Shown here in pieces: positions 1-11,600 of a stretch of 64,000 nt of DNA. Both the position numbers and the translations under genes were made by a program. Below the pieces are notes generated by a model that was not told the DNA's origin, ran no database searches, and worked only from the letters and a program-made list of their open reading frames with translations. The stretch covers positions 22,527,501 through 22,591,500 of the forward strand of contig CM072803.1 in the NCBI GenBank assembly GCA_037013495.1. The letters are read 5' to 3'. The DNA is from Hippophae tibetana. Taxonomy: Eukaryota > Streptophyta > Magnoliopsida > Rosales > Elaeagnaceae. Within the stretch, counting starts at the first letter, position 1, and each line of letters opens with the position of its first letter.

Positions 1-2883
1 AAGTTGCCAGCTATAAAAGAGCCACCCCTTTGAAAAACCTTTTGAGGATTGTGTCCTTCCACGGGCCACCTATGAACTGAAGAATCAGTAGTTGCAAGCC
101 ATACACTGTCGTCATGCAAAGCCAATTTCTGAATGGGATTTTCCTCTGTGCAAAGCAAAAGGCTCTCTCTTGTTGCCAAGTTTGTCAGATATAACTGAGT
201 ATAAATAGAATTTGAAATCAGCAAGACAATTATCAAAGCTAGACAGAAACAGATTATTAGGAATGAGAAGCCAGAAAAAGGATTGTTTATTAGTGAGCTT
301 CTTATACTCACAGAAGAATCTCTGCCACCACTATATACATAACTGAATGTCGGAGTACTAGCAAGTGCCAAAACAGAATCTATGTGCACAGAATAAGAAT
401 GGACACATCGTTGCTGACCAAGATCCCATAGTCTACGAAAAGACATAGACATTTGGTCAAATAAAAAGATTAACCAAATACAAGAGCTTTTAAGCTTGAA
501 CAAAATTCATTCACTCCAAGAGATCATAAAGTAATGGTCTCATGTTTTCACCTTATCATTGAATCTGAAGATCCTGATAAGCAATATCTGTTACATTTCA
601 CCCAAAAAAAAATCAATAGCATTAAACAGAGCCTTAGCAATAAATTTTATCAAGAGAATCGAGATTAGAACATCACCAATACAATTGTAAGAAAAGATGA
701 TGCACATGTAACAGTGAAATAAATTACAATAAGCTCAAAATTTAAAGTTACAAAAAATCCAATGACCTGAATAGGATAGAACACTTTTAAGGCAACAAAT
801 ATGGGAATATCAAGGCAAAAGACAATATATTAAAGACTTACTCTAGTATGTAAATGGAATGATTATATTACAAGGATCAAGGATTACTTAGAGATAACAA
901 TTAAAAAAAATCAGCAAAATCAAAGACAAACCTTCCAGAAGAATCCAGAAGCAGAGCCCTAATGTTATCTGTATGCCCTCTGAGTTTCATAGTCTTTGAA
1001 CCAGTTCTTGGATCCCAAACACGCACAACCTACAGCAAAGAAATACAGCAGATGAAGTATTGTTCCTAACTAATGATGTTGAACCATAAAGGCTCAAACA
1101 ACTCTTCGTAATCTTTTAAGTGATATACAAACATTAAGTCAAAATCCAAAGCAACCACTACATTCAAAGCAAACCTTCTCTATACCACCAGAGACAATAA
1201 GTGTTCCACTATCATTCATTGTCAATGAATAAACTGACTCCTTGTGGCCTTTGGCCGAAATTGGAACATATCCTTGTGACTGAGTAGTATGAATTGATAT
1301 GCTATTACTTGAACCAATAGGGCAAAAGCTTGTAACTGGTAGTGGATTCCCAGAACCATTGACAACATTTGAGCAATCCTCTTCCTTTGCATCACCTGGT
1401 TTTGCAAGTGTAGCTACTGCAGCTTCAATATCCCATATGAACACTTCCCCTCCAAGTCCTCCGGAGGCAAGAACATTGCTCTAAAATGCAAGACACTACA
1501 AAAGGATTAGCAAATGACTTGTAACACTCTAGTTACACAACTCGTATGGCAGGCTCACAACATGAGGAGCCTTTGATCCACGTAGTTAGTAGGTCTATGA
1601 AAATTTCTACAAAGAGATTACATTTTTCCCAGCTGCAAGACAAGTAACATAGTCAGAGTGCTGACGAAGGGTCCCCGTACATGTTCCATTGGACAAGCAA
1701 TTCCATGTCTGGCATCACCAAAGAACAAACAGAAAAAAAAAATTGAACAAAAGAAAAACAAACAGCATGGTCAGAAATCTGAACGTAAAAGACAATATAT
1801 TAAAAGATGAGCACAATGGGAAAATTAATGAACCTTGAGAGTAAAATCTGAAGAACAGGAAACAAGTGTATTGTCACCTGCAAGGACAACATCATTAACC
1901 TGCATAGCCAGAAACTTTTCTTTAGCAACAATCATAGTCCATCTATGAAGCACAAGAAACTACATTCATGAACACCTAGGTCTAACTTCCAATCAAGAGA
2001 GAAGCATTACTGCAGACATAAAAACAATCTAAATTATTTACTTGTCAAAATTTCCTTCATACGAATCCATACAAATTCACCAAAATTGGAAACTAGAAAA
2101 CAAAGATCAATTCAATGTTCAACGAGATTGTACATCTAATACCTAAACTGATTAGATTCAAGTAGATGGAAGAAAAAGCTACCCAATCTACATGAGACTC
2201 AAACGTGGCAGAACAGAAAGCAGAATCTTCAGCTAATGCCCATCTTTTCAATGTGCCATCACGGCTCCCAGTGAAGAGGTAATCAGACGTGGATGATTTC
2301 AGAATAGCCAAACAATTTATTCCTGAACAATGCTGCAGGTACAAACATTCCAACACAATAAAATGAGAAATTATGACAGACACCAGCTGCCCCCTCCCCC
2401 CCCCCCCCCCCCCCCAAAAAAAAAAAAAGAAACAAAAGTGAAATGCTTAAACTGCCTATGTTAAACCTGAATGCAGGTCATAATAGTAATGTTCCAAACT
2501 AATAAATTATTGTTTGCTTAGAAATATAATGCGTCTCACTTTCAAAATATGTTGCTAATCAAGAGAAAAAAGTAGATGGCATGGATGAAAGAATAAAAAC
2601 ACATCCTCATAAACTAAATCATCGAAAAGAAAAAGAAAAAAATAATTTTACCAACTGCATCTCCGGTGAAACGAACTAAAGGGGTCTTATACTTGAAATA
2701 AAATAAAAAGCTACAATAACAGGAACTTCAAAGACAGAATAAAAATGGGAAATATGAGGAAATAAAATTAAAACAGTTAAGTACCTTTTTGCCATCAGCA
2801 TCATTCAACACATATGTTAATCTCTTCTCTTTACGAAGGCGGGTTGAAATGCTTGTGTTCCCTGCACTACCCACACGGTGCAT
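1..2883 (-). CDS. WDR48: WDR48-like WD40 repeat protein, 5' part (C-terminus off the left edge)
   Basis: This gene encodes a WD40 beta-propeller of the WDR48/UAF1 family, known in animals as an activating partner of USP1/USP12/USP46 deubiquitinases and in Arabidopsis from At3g05090. Coding exons in transcript order are 2883-2785, 2332-2183, 1899-1834, 1708-1622, 1480-1175, 1029-932, 587-552, 432-312 and 194-<1. All introns are GT-AG and the reading frame joins through every junction, including a 36-nt micro-exon at 552-587. The start MHRVGSAG and the following [12 protein letters not shown] match the family N-terminus. Blade motifs seen in order are [81 protein letters not shown] and SGGRD. 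The last readable residues are [14 protein letters not shown], about 60-70% of the family's usual length. The boundary of the 2883 exon fits a 5'UTR acceptor at 2894/2895. The family call is firm; the deubiquitinase role is inferred. Confidence 0.93.
2390..2430. repeat. Poly-C followed by poly-A run in WDR48 intron 1
   Basis: A C-run of about 25 bases with one T near its start passes directly into an A-run of a dozen or more bases. It lies in the first coding intron of the WDR48 gene. Long mononucleotide runs like this are prone to length error in assemblies and to slippage in vivo. Confidence 0.9.
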
Positions 2884-3002
2884 TGCAGAAAACCCTGAGA
2901 ATGTAGTCATGGAAACATAAAGTCCATAAAAGACATATATACAGTGGTAAATTATATGTTTATGAAGTAGGAGCACGATCAACTTTACCAAAGTAAGTTT
3001 GT

Positions 3003-3330
3003 TCTTAATGTGGTTTGTCGATTGCTGTTTATGATCTTTCTTTTAGTTATTTTTGTGAGTAGCTTATTTTGTCCTGTAGTGTGAGCTGGCTGTTAGTTAC
3101 TCAAAACGATCACTTTTGAGCAACATTTTTCACATTTATAGCTGGGTGAGAACTAGAGGGGGAGGTTAGACAAAATTGGCATGAGTTCTTCTTTCTAAGT
3201 TTTCTCTGTAATTATCAATGGTTTTTCTTTGGTTCCATTCATACTAAATTAATCCTGATCTAAGGATCTCGTCTTCCTAAGAGTAAATTCTGGTCTATAC
3301 CAAGTGGTATTAGAGCTTAGGTTTTCCATA
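3003..3330 (+). repeat. LTR 3' end with primer-binding site, retrotransposon remnant
   Basis: At about 3313 the sequence tggtattagagc is one base from the canonical plant initiator-Met tRNA primer-binding site TGGTATCAGAGC. It follows a stretch ending in ...ctatacca that looks like an LTR terminus, so this reads as the right end of a 5' LTR in plus orientation. No matching second LTR or plus-strand pol region was found nearby, so the element is truncated. The left LTR limit is a guess. Confidence 0.45.
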
Positions 3331-3486
3331 GGTTCACCGTGGCCAATTCTGGTGAGAAAACACAGCAAGTCATAAACAAAGAAGCCCTCACTAGGACTCT
3401 ATTTCAAAGATTCTTCCAAGAATTTCGTCAGGTTCTATCATAATTCCAAGTTGAGTTAGTGACTGAGCTAAAAATTTCCATACCCA

Positions 3487-3990
3487 CTAACCCAAACCAC
3501 GTATCCCACCCCTCACACTTCCTTTCAAATGACTTAACTTGCAACATTTTACGGACACCATTACCCCTTGCGACCTTAACCCCAACTTGAGAACTTTCTT
3601 ACAACCATCAAAAAATGTAGCATGAGATGAGGTGAGACCTCCCCCAACTATATTCCTAGTAGACAACTTGTATTTCTTACCATCAAGGAAAAACACGAAG
3701 AATTAAAGTATACATTTCCAATTCCTATTACTCAATTTTGCATACAACAAAGAGAAGATGGTTGTTTTTTGGTAAACTTCTAACAGTCCCCTAAATAAAT
3801 CTCCAATTTGTCTAAAAACACCCTCACTCCACGAATAAAAAGGCAAAACTTCAATAGCCATCCAAATGTTTAAAACTACCAACTCTTCCCTTTTCAAACA
3901 TGCTTCATCTCTCCAACCTTGTAAGTTCACAAACAAGCTTTTATCCAAGCATAATATTGAAAACTTCCTCTTATTAATGAAACTCTTCAT
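3487..3990 (-). pseudogene. DUF4283-like retroelement fragment
   Basis: Two adjoining minus-strand frames (3990-3703 and 3696-3487), separated by a frame break near 3700, contain LNIWMAIEVLPFYSWSEGVF, RQIGDLFRGLLEV and KLSNRN. This pattern (W, then I-x-LPF, W, x-x-F, x-x-IG, GGL-x-EV) resembles the DUF4283 domain found in gag-like or ORF1 proteins of plant retroelements. No intact frame exceeds 100 codons and flanking sequence is full of stops, so it is a dead fragment. It lies in the probable 5'UTR intron of the WDR48 gene and is opposite in orientation to the PBS fragment at 3313, so it need not belong to the same element. Confidence 0.4.
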
Positions 3991-5280
3991 TCACTCACAA
4001 AAATCTTTATCTAGCAAGAAATGTATGAGGTTAGGTCTACAAGTGAGCTAGGTTGGATATCGGATATCATCTCTAACACATAACATAGACATACTCCAAT
4101 CTCTTCTCCCAAATATAGAACATTTATCCCAAAGTATGTCTTCGTTGACCACTCTTTATTCATTTATTTTTTCAACTATGTCATTGTTATCTCTATGTTT
4201 ACCCCACGAAGATGTTCCATATAAAAATACATAAAATTATTTTTTCCAATGCTCTCCACCCTTTCCATATAGTGATAATATCCCTTCTACCATTTAACAT
4301 CCTTTTGAACAAAGTTGCAATATATTGATAGTTTGATACTCACCACTATTTTTGTTTGTTACAAAACTTAAGTTACTTAACCAAGAATTATCCCTTCTAA
4401 GCTTCTTTAAAAAGCTAGAAATATCCCCCTTGTGCAATACTTCCTTGCATGCAAATACAAAATAACCACATTACTTTCCTCCATCCTTGTGCATAAATTG
4501 ATTTCAGTTTAAAATTGATTCCTTTCACACAAAACCAAACCAAAACAAGATTCTGAACACAATTCTTAACTAACATCATAAAGGTAACCTATTATATTTC
4601 CTTAAAAAAAAGGTTAACCTATTTAAGCACATTCTATGATCCATTCTATTAACTCGATTAACATTACTTGCCAACCCAAAACAATGCCTCTTAGAAGTAA
4701 CTTCAATTAATTAGATGCCTTAACCTCATTAGTTCTATAGGAGCTATTGCAGATACATTGAGGCTGAACCTTTCTCCTTCCATTCCCTAGTCTAGAATCT
4801 AGATACATAGTTACCGTCTAATTTATTTTCCTACAGTTCCCAGGGTCAAATAATGTGAAATCAAAATTTCCAACACACGTTTACTTCACCACATTTTCTC
4901 AGTCACCAATAAAAGAAAACAAAAAACGTATGTCTCAATATTATTATACCAACCTATTCAACCTCATTTTAAAATTCAAGAAACCATACAAACAATCTTC
5001 AATAAACGCAAAAAACATAATAAATATTGCAAGCTTCCCAAGCCTTCGTTAACATTATATATATTAAAAAAAAACGAAGATATCCAACTGATATTAGCAT
5101 AGTTTTCAATTGGATCGCTAGTTTTAGAATTCTATCTAATAAAGAATAAACTACATAGAAATACTAACTCATAACTCAAACACCTCAAGAGACTAAATCT
5201 TGGACAAATTTTACAATCGCTTAATCCACGAAACGAAAACCAAGCTATGAATATAAAAATTGGACTATGATTAACTAGAA
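3991..5280. other. No gene recognised; AT-rich intronic or intergenic DNA
   Basis: I see no coding exon with splice support here. The sequence is AT-rich with short open frames that show no domain pattern. It is probably the upstream half of the WDR48 5'UTR intron, possibly including more of the decayed element seen at 3487-3990. Confidence 0.5.
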
Positions 5281-5560
5281 TAATAAACCCTAACCCTTTA
5301 ATCAGAGATGAAAGTCCAAGGTCTTCTGGTTTTGTTTTCCTTTTCTTCTTCTACTGACAAAGTTACAATTTGTAGAGCGAGAAAGTGGTTTACTGTTTAG
5401 TGAGAGAGACGAGAGTGGAAAGTGGATGCTGTGAGCTTCGATTTTAATATAAAGTCTTTGACTCGGTGTTTGGCTTTTAGTTGAGGGTAATAAAGTCTTT
5501 TCAAGAAAACAGAAATTACATGAAGAGGAATATATATGCACTCGCGCATTTAGGTGGAAT

Positions 5561-6850
5561 CATTACTCGTTTTTTCTGCCGTACATTTATTAGGAGTGGC
5601 TGGATCAAGACTTGTGAGGCGCGAACATATTTTAATTACAACGTGGCCCCATAAATTTTGTTAAGTTTTGATTTTGCTTATTTATGTTTAGCTCCACGTA
5701 TATGCTTCTCTTTTGTCGTGAACCTTCTTTCGTGGACCCAACAGATATAACTTAAAATTTCTTCATATTTTATAATTATTTAAAAGAAAAAATGGTAGTT
5801 AAATATGCTAATTTTGACAAATATATTACCTTTAAACAATATAATTGTATAAGTTTATTGTATAAGTTTATTTTATAAAGATAATATAATTATGATACTC
5901 ACTTTCACAAGTTTATTACTTTTATAAAATAAATTTTTGTAATTTTTTTATAAAATTATCAGACTTATATTATCATATTTAATTAATATAGATTTAAAAT
6001 ATATTTTTACTATAAATAACACATTTGTGTGACCTTTTGTCCTATTCAAGATATATACTTTGATCATCTATTTATTTATTAAGGTAACAATTAGATTTAT
6101 CTTATTTATTAAGGTATATAATTAAATTATATATATTTTAAGGTATATAAGATTCTCTAATTCTTTAAAATTTTTTATTAAATAAAAATAGTGTATTTTA
6201 AGTATAAATTTGAAATTTTAAAAAATAATACTCAAAAGTATAAAAAAATTAAATATTTCAAAATTAATCGAAAAATCAATTTTTGAAAAAAGAACTAAAA
6301 AATAAAAAAATACATATCCAATTTATATTTGAAATGAAAATTTGTAATTTTTGTCTTTCTAATTTTTTTTTATATTTTCTTTTTCGTAGTTTTAATTTTT
6401 TTAAACTTATGTGTTAAAAAATATGAATTCTTCTATTTCTAATTTAAGGACCTTTTTTATTTTAAAAATCAAAATTTTAACATACATTTTAAAAATATTA
6501 CTTTTTGTATTTAATTTTTTAAAATTTTGATTTTACCCTTAAAAATAACTAGAAAAATGAAAAAAAATTATTTAATTTTCTATATAATGTTATCACATGT
6601 CAAATATAAATGAGATGAATATAAAAATGCAATAACATGACATTTGTATCGTTAGTCATCAAAGTTTTAAAATTTTACACATAGATCTTAGATTGAATAA
6701 TAAAATACATATTTATAAATCAAAATTTTAAGATTAATGTGTCAAGTCTTACATCAAACACGAGCTTAACAAGTTGTCTACTCCGGCAACAAAGTACTGT
6801 TGATCCCAAATCCAACTATTGCGTTTCTCCAAACTCAAACCTTCAAATGA
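5561..6850. other. AT-rich intergenic spacer
   Basis: Between the putative WDR48 5'UTR and the 3' end of the coiled-coil gene lie about 1.3 kb of highly AT-rich DNA with many A and T runs. No open frame of note, no RNA gene and no clear inverted repeat were seen. It should hold the WDR48 promoter on its left side. Confidence 0.6.
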
Positions 6851-7291
6851 TTAGTGCATCCTTACTTGCTCCAACTTATGAGTAGCCTCGTTTAGTGCCC
6901 GAACAAGATGGAGTATGCGGTATCGTAGTCTGACATTTTCAACAGTAAGCTTCTCAACATTGGCATTTTCAATGGCAAGCTTCTTGACATTGGCCTTTTC
7001 AACAGCAAGCTTCTGGACATTTTCAAGTTCTGAAACAAGCTCAGCATGTGCAACCTCTAGCTTCGACTCCAAGTTGCTTATTTTTTCACGTTCTGAAACG
7101 AGCTCAGTATGTGCAACCACTAGCTTCGACTCCAAGTCGCTTATTATCTTCAAATGATCTTCATTGCCAACATCTTTTTTACTTGCAAGGGCAATCTCTA
7201 GTCTTGATAAACGATCCTCTGCTTCAGAAGCTCTCTGGAAGAAAGGCTTCAAAGCCTCACTAAGATCATTTCTTTTATCAGACTCTGCCAT
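6851..7291 (-). CDS. Small coiled-coil protein of unknown function (146 aa)
   Basis: A single-exon minus-strand frame encodes a charged, helix-rich protein beginning MAESDKRNDLSEALKPFFQR and ending LEQVRMH. I chose the ATG at 7291 rather than the upstream in-frame ATG at 7318, because the segment from MAESDK onward has the feel of a conserved N-terminus and the nine upstream residues do not. Heptad patterns run from about residue 20 to the C-terminus. Two internal repeats show at DNA level: a 63-bp unit (three heptads, AHTELVSEREKISNLESKL then AHAELVSELENVQKL) and three 30-bp units coding ten-residue repeats such as VEKANVKKLA, IENANVEKLT and VENVRLRYRI. No enzymatic motif, signal peptide or membrane segment is seen. 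I do not recognise the family with certainty. A splice acceptor with a strong pyrimidine tract at 7362 suggests a 5'UTR intron. Confidence 0.7.
   Translation of the reverse strand: MAESDKRNDLSEALKPFFQRASEAEDRLSRLEIALASKKDVGNEDHLKIISDLESKLVVAHTELVSEREKISNLESKLEVAHAELVSELENVQKLAVEKANVKKLAIENANVEKLTVENVRLRYRILHLVRALNEATHKLEQVRMH
6941..7150 (-). repeat. Internal tandem repeats in the coiled-coil gene (30 bp x3 and 63 bp x2)
   Basis: Units of exactly 30 bp begin at 6941, 6971 and 7001, each containing aagcttct and cattttc or ccttttc. A 63-bp unit beginning ttctgaaac starts at 7028 and again at 7091. Both periods are multiples of three and keep the heptad register, so the protein grew by in-frame duplication of coiled-coil segments. 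Confidence 0.85.
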
Positions 7292-7361
7292 TGTTTTTGT
7301 ATCCTTTGATGCCCTCAAATTTTCCCAGAACCAAATAGTAAAATAACATCCAATATTTTTT

Positions 7362-8245
7362 CTAGATGAAATGCTTAAAAAAAAACCAAAAAAATCATTA
7401 AAGAATGTAAATAAGAAAACTTAAACACAAATGATAAAACCAAAAAATTATGGGTGTGCTTAAGTTTGAGCAAATAAACAATTTAATCATATACTACCAA
7501 ACTATTTTTCGTCTCGCTTATATCACTCAACTATTGCATTTGTTCTATTTATATCATTTAGTTAATCTTCATCTAATAATGTCACAATTCAGTTTTAAAT
7601 TTGAAATAATTTGGTGATAAAAACAAAATAAATGTAATACATTTGTAAAAAGGTGCACTTTAGTCTAAAACATTAATTTTTTTTTGACAAAAGTGTACCT
7701 TTTACCCAAAAGTATAAGATTAAAGTGCTCATTCTTTTAAAAGTACTAGATTAAAACACTCTACTTAAAAACTATAATGCTAAATTACTCCTTTACCCAA
7801 AGTTATCGACAGTCAGTGTTCTTCACCAAAAAAAAAAAAAAGTTGAAGAAAACAAGTTCTTATAATCCTCATCATCATCAACTTCAAACAACTATTTATG
7901 GAGCTAAGAATTCAATATTCACCCACACGTAAAAACAATCAATAGTAAATGTAAAATAGTACACTTAAAGAGTTTAAACACCAGACTCAATTTATTAACA
8001 AATCAATAACTAACTGAGAACAAGACCATAATCAAATGAAGAAGCATAACAATGAACCCCAAGATAAATGGGGGAAGAGCTCTTGGAATCCTTAGCATTT
8101 AAAAATGTGTACTTTACCCCCTAATTTTTTGAAAGGTGCATTGTAAGCCCTTTACTTATTTTTAAGGTGTACATAAGTTTATTTGGAGCTAATTATTTCC
8201 ATTGACTACTATTTAGACATGTAAAAGTCATGTGCCAGCACAAAT
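7362..8245. other. No gene; candidate 5'UTR intron sequence
   Basis: AT-rich sequence without a supported coding exon. On the minus strand a run of T-rich sequence ends in catttcatctag at 7362, a good splice acceptor about 70 bases before the start codon of the coiled-coil gene. Phrases around 7640-7780 and 8100-8170 (gtgcact or gtgtacttta with flanking A/T runs) resemble each other and could be remnants of a short repeat, but I could not define ends. Confidence 0.45.
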
Positions 8246-8308
8246 ATCGAATTGGGGCTCGCAATGGTAGACGAACTAGATAAAAAAAAAAAAGATTCTA
8301 GTTGTAAG
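8246..8308 (+). pseudogene. ycf2: Plastid ycf2 fragment (NUPT), left part
   Basis: The bases immediately left of the Copia element read, in plus orientation, as a decayed copy of the chloroplast ycf2 gene: an N-x-W-G-S-x-W block followed by K-rich residues and DSSCK. This continues directly into the ycf2 sequence on the far side of the transposon ([17 protein letters not shown] from 13373), so the two blocks were one insertion of plastid DNA before the Copia element entered. In-frame stops show it is non-functional in the nucleus. The left limit of similarity is approximate, about 8240-8250. Confidence 0.8.
8304..8308. repeat. Target-site duplication (gtaag), left
   Basis: The five bases gtaag directly before the left LTR are repeated directly after the right LTR at 13369-13373, the hallmark of an integrase-mediated insertion that has not recombined since. 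Confidence 0.95.
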
Positions 8309-8682
8309 TGTCAGAAATAAGTAGAATGTTTATGAAAATGACCGAATGATTTGGTCTTATGATTTCTTTCTATTTATAGACTTTACAAAATACAACAAAC
8401 CTACAAAATACATCAAAGCTGTCTATGAACAGCTGTGGACAGTTGTGGACAGCTGTGGACAGCTGTTTATGGACAATTTGTGGGCAGCCATGGATTGCTG
8501 TCTATGGACAGCTATGGACAGCTGTTTATGGACAATTATTTACAGCTAAAATAGACTATGGACAGCAGCTGTGTACAACTAAATGAATATGGATAACCAA
8601 TTACAGCAAAACTGTTATGGACAGCTAAGCTGTCAATGGAACACAGCAAAGCTGTTATGGACAGCTAAGCTGTCTATTGACA
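8309..8682 (-). repeat. 3' LTR of the Copia element (374 bp)
   Basis: Direct repeat of 12993-13368 with TG...CA termini. In element orientation the U3 part is a dense array of CAGCTGTCCA-type repeats, with about ten copies of TGTCCATA or TGTCCACA in roughly 300 bp, followed by a TATA-like ctataaata (plus-strand position 8370-8380) and then the R/U5 region. Confidence 0.96.
8370..8380 (-). promoter_or_regulatory. TATA box of the 3' LTR
   Basis: On the minus strand the LTR reads tctataaatag, a good TATA match, placed downstream of the U3 repeat array and about 70 bases before the LTR end, as expected for an LTR promoter. The same motif is at about 13056-13066 in the other LTR, where it would drive the element. 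Confidence 0.7.
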
Positions 8683-8693
8683 GCCCCCTTCAA
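8683..8693 (-). promoter_or_regulatory. Polypurine tract of the Copia element
   Basis: On the minus strand TTGAAGGGGGC abuts the 3' LTR. This purine run is the expected plus-strand primer site. The gag-pol stop codon TGA (8690-8692) overlaps it, so coding sequence runs right up to the LTR. Confidence 0.85.
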
Positions 8694-11600
8694 ATTGATG
8701 CGGGTTGATCAATAAGCATCAATTTGCGACTTAGGAAGCAATGTCGATGACGACTGAGAGACTTGGTGAAGATATCAGCAATTTGTAGTTCAGTAGAAAT
8801 ATGTGGAAGAGTGATAACACGAGCTTCAAAGGCTTCACGGATAGAGTGACAATCGACTTCAATATGCTTTGTGCGCTCATGATAGACCGGATTGGCCGTA
8901 ATCTGAATAGCACTTGTATTATCGGCATGTAAAGGTGTAGGATCGGTCTCAGAGAAGTCTAACTCAGCTAGCAAACCTCGAAGCCAAATAATTTCGGAAC
9001 AAGCAAGAGACATTGCTCGATACTCAGATTCTGTAGATGACTTAGAAACTCTGTCTTGTTTCTTACTCTTCCAGGAGATCAATGCATCACCTAAGAACAT
9101 GCACCAACCAGTGATGGAGCGACGAGTATCGGCACAGCCAGCCCAATCAGCATCGCTATAAGCAACAAGACGAAGAGAATTGCCTGAAGGAAAGAATAAG
9201 CCACGGGCAGAAGTGCCATGAATATAACGTATGATCCGACGGACAGCAGCCAGATGAAGATGACGAGGAGCCTGAAGAAATTGGCTGACTTGTTGTACAG
9301 CAAAAGAAATATCTGGTCTAGTGATGGTGAGATATACAAGGCTACCTACCAATTTTCGATATAAGCTGGGATCAATAAGTAAGTCACCTTCCTCTTTGCG
9401 AAGCTTGACATTTAATTCCATGGGAGTATCAACAGAGGTAGCTTCCTGTAATTCAGCTGTAATCACCAAATCACTAGCATATTTGTGTTGATTGAGGGAA
9501 ATACCAGTGGGGCTACGATGCACCTCAAGACCAAGAAAATATGTCAGAGACCCAAGATCTTTCATATGAAAAGATTGTGAGAGATGGGTCTTGAGCTGAA
9601 CAAGTAAAGTAGAATCAGAACCAGTGATCACAATATCATCAACATAAACCAAAAGAACAACAATGCCCATGTCTGATTTTCGAAGAAACAATGAAGTGTC
9701 ATACTTGCTCTGCATGAAAGAAAATTGTAATAAAGTGGTTCGAAATTTTTCAAACCATGCCCGTGGAGCTTGTTTAAGACCATAAAGAGAACGACGAAGT
9801 TTACACACATTGGATATCGAAGAGGAAAACAACCCTGGAGGTGGCTTCATATATATACATTCTTTAAGATCTCCATGAAGGAAAGCATTCTTAACATCCA
9901 TCTGATGTAGTGGCCAATCATTGGAAGCAGCAAGAGCTATTATCGTTCGAACAGTAGTCATTTTAGCCACAGGAGCAAAGGTTTCCTCATAATTAACACC
10001 ATATTCCTGTTTGTTCCCAAGAACAACAAGCCGAGCTTTATAACGATCCAAACTTCCATCAGAGCGAACCTTGACTGAGTAAACCCATTTGCAACCCAGA
10101 GGAACTATAGTAGAAGGACAAGACTCAATGTCCCAGGTGTGGTTGGCCTCAAGAGCAGCAATTTCTTCTTGCATAGCTTGGCACCAACAATCATGCTTGA
10201 CAGCATGTGAGTAGCATGTGGGAATATCAAAATTGGACAATGCAGTAGTAAGAGCTGAAATAAAATTACCAGAAGAAAAACCATACCTATTAGGGGGTAC
10301 AGACACTCGAGAAGAGCGACGTACCAGAGGCTCTGAAGGTGCTGCAACTGACTGATTTTGGTGTATGATAGGATCAGATATCGAGTGAGCCACCGGAAGA
10401 GACTGTGGGCGGGATTGTCTTGTATATACCATTCCTGGTTTGAAGCGAGAACTGTTTTGAGGAGGAGCTAAGAGCTGATGCTCAAAGGAGGGAAGGACTA
10501 CAGTAGAAGAAGAGGGCACAGAAGACACAGGAAAAAAATGTTGATTTTCAAAGAAAATAACATTCCTAGAAATACGTGTACGATGTAATGTAGGATCATA
10601 GCAAACAAATCCCTTTTGACACACATTATATCCTAAAAATGCACATCTAACAGATTGAGCAGATAATTTATTTCGCTCATGAGGTGGTAAATGAACAAAA
10701 CATACACAACCAAAGATACGAAGATTATCATAATTAGGTTGCTTAGTAAACAAACAAAAATAGGGAGATTTCATGTGCAAAACTTGGGAAGGTAAACGAT
10801 TAATCAAGTGAGTAGCAGTCTTTAGAGCCTCAACCCAGAACATGGATGGAACAGAAGATTCTAACAAGAGAGTACGTACCATATCAAGAAGATGACGATT
10901 TTTGCGTTCAGCTACTCCATTTTGTTGAGGAGTAGCAGGACATGAACGTTGATGGATGATACCTTTAGAAGCCAAAAATACCTGAAACTCAGTGGACAAA
11001 TATTCACCACCAGAATCTGTGCGAAATGTCTTAATATTTGCAGAAAATTGATTTTCAACATATGCTAAAAACTCGGTGAAAGTACGAAAAACCTCAGATT
11101 TAGAGCGAAGAAAATAAACCCAAGTGAATCTGCTATGATCATCAATGAAAGTTACATAGTATTTAAATTTTTCATGTGAAGTAAGCGGGGAAGGTCCCCA
11201 AACATCACTGTGAATAAGATCAAAGCAGTGAGAAGCTCTACTAGCATGCAAAGGAAATGGAAGAGTTTTGCTTTTACCAAGTTTACAAGAGTCACATTCA
11301 AAAGGTAAAGAAGAACGTTCTTTATTACCAAGAAAGCCCGAGTTCATTATATGAGATAATACTTGAGTATTAGGATGACCTAAACGACGATGCCACACTA
11401 TACTTAGATTAGGAATATTATTACAAGCAAAAGACTCAATAGAAGGAATTGGATAAATTGTTGGAATAGGTAAAAGTAATGGAAACAAACGTCCCACTTT
11501 AGGTCCCTTCGCGATCGGCTCCCCTGTTACCTGGTCCTGCACAACACAACCATCACCAGAAAAGTTAACAGCACAATTGTTATCAACTAATTGACCAACA

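Larger units (their letters stand above)
2884..5560 (-). other. Probable 5'UTR and long 5'UTR intron of WDR48
   Basis: Just upstream of the WDR48 start, a pyrimidine-containing acceptor ending in CTCAG (minus strand, intron side starting at 2895) would leave an 11-nt leader before ATG. About 2.4 kb further upstream, around 5300-5460, the minus strand is rich in CT and AGAAGAAG stretches typical of plant 5'UTRs and then gives way to AT-rich DNA. The likeliest model is a non-coding first exon near 5300-5460 and an intron of about 2.4 kb filled with retroelement remnants. I could not fix the donor or the transcription start. This is inference from sequence character only. Confidence 0.45.

Noticed and set aside
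4855-5541. Small genes at 4855-5052 (+) and 5302-5541 (-)
   Set aside because: No domain pattern. The minus-strand one coincides with leader-like sequence upstream of WDR48 and is better read as 5'UTR.
6915-7346. Three plus-strand frames over the coiled-coil gene
   Set aside because: They are antisense shadows of the minus-strand frame, created by its repeats, and show no domain pattern or splice context.
8346-8549. 67-codon plus-strand frame, repeated identically at 13032-13235
   Set aside because: It lies within the LTR and is duplicated only because LTRs are duplicated. It is antisense to the element and composed of the repeat units.
8395-8682. Regularly spaced TGGACAGC repeats suggesting a CRISPR-like or satellite array
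   Set aside because: The array is confined to the two LTRs, is identical in both, has irregular spacing, and lies upstream of an LTR TATA box. It is part of the U3 promoter of the Copia element.
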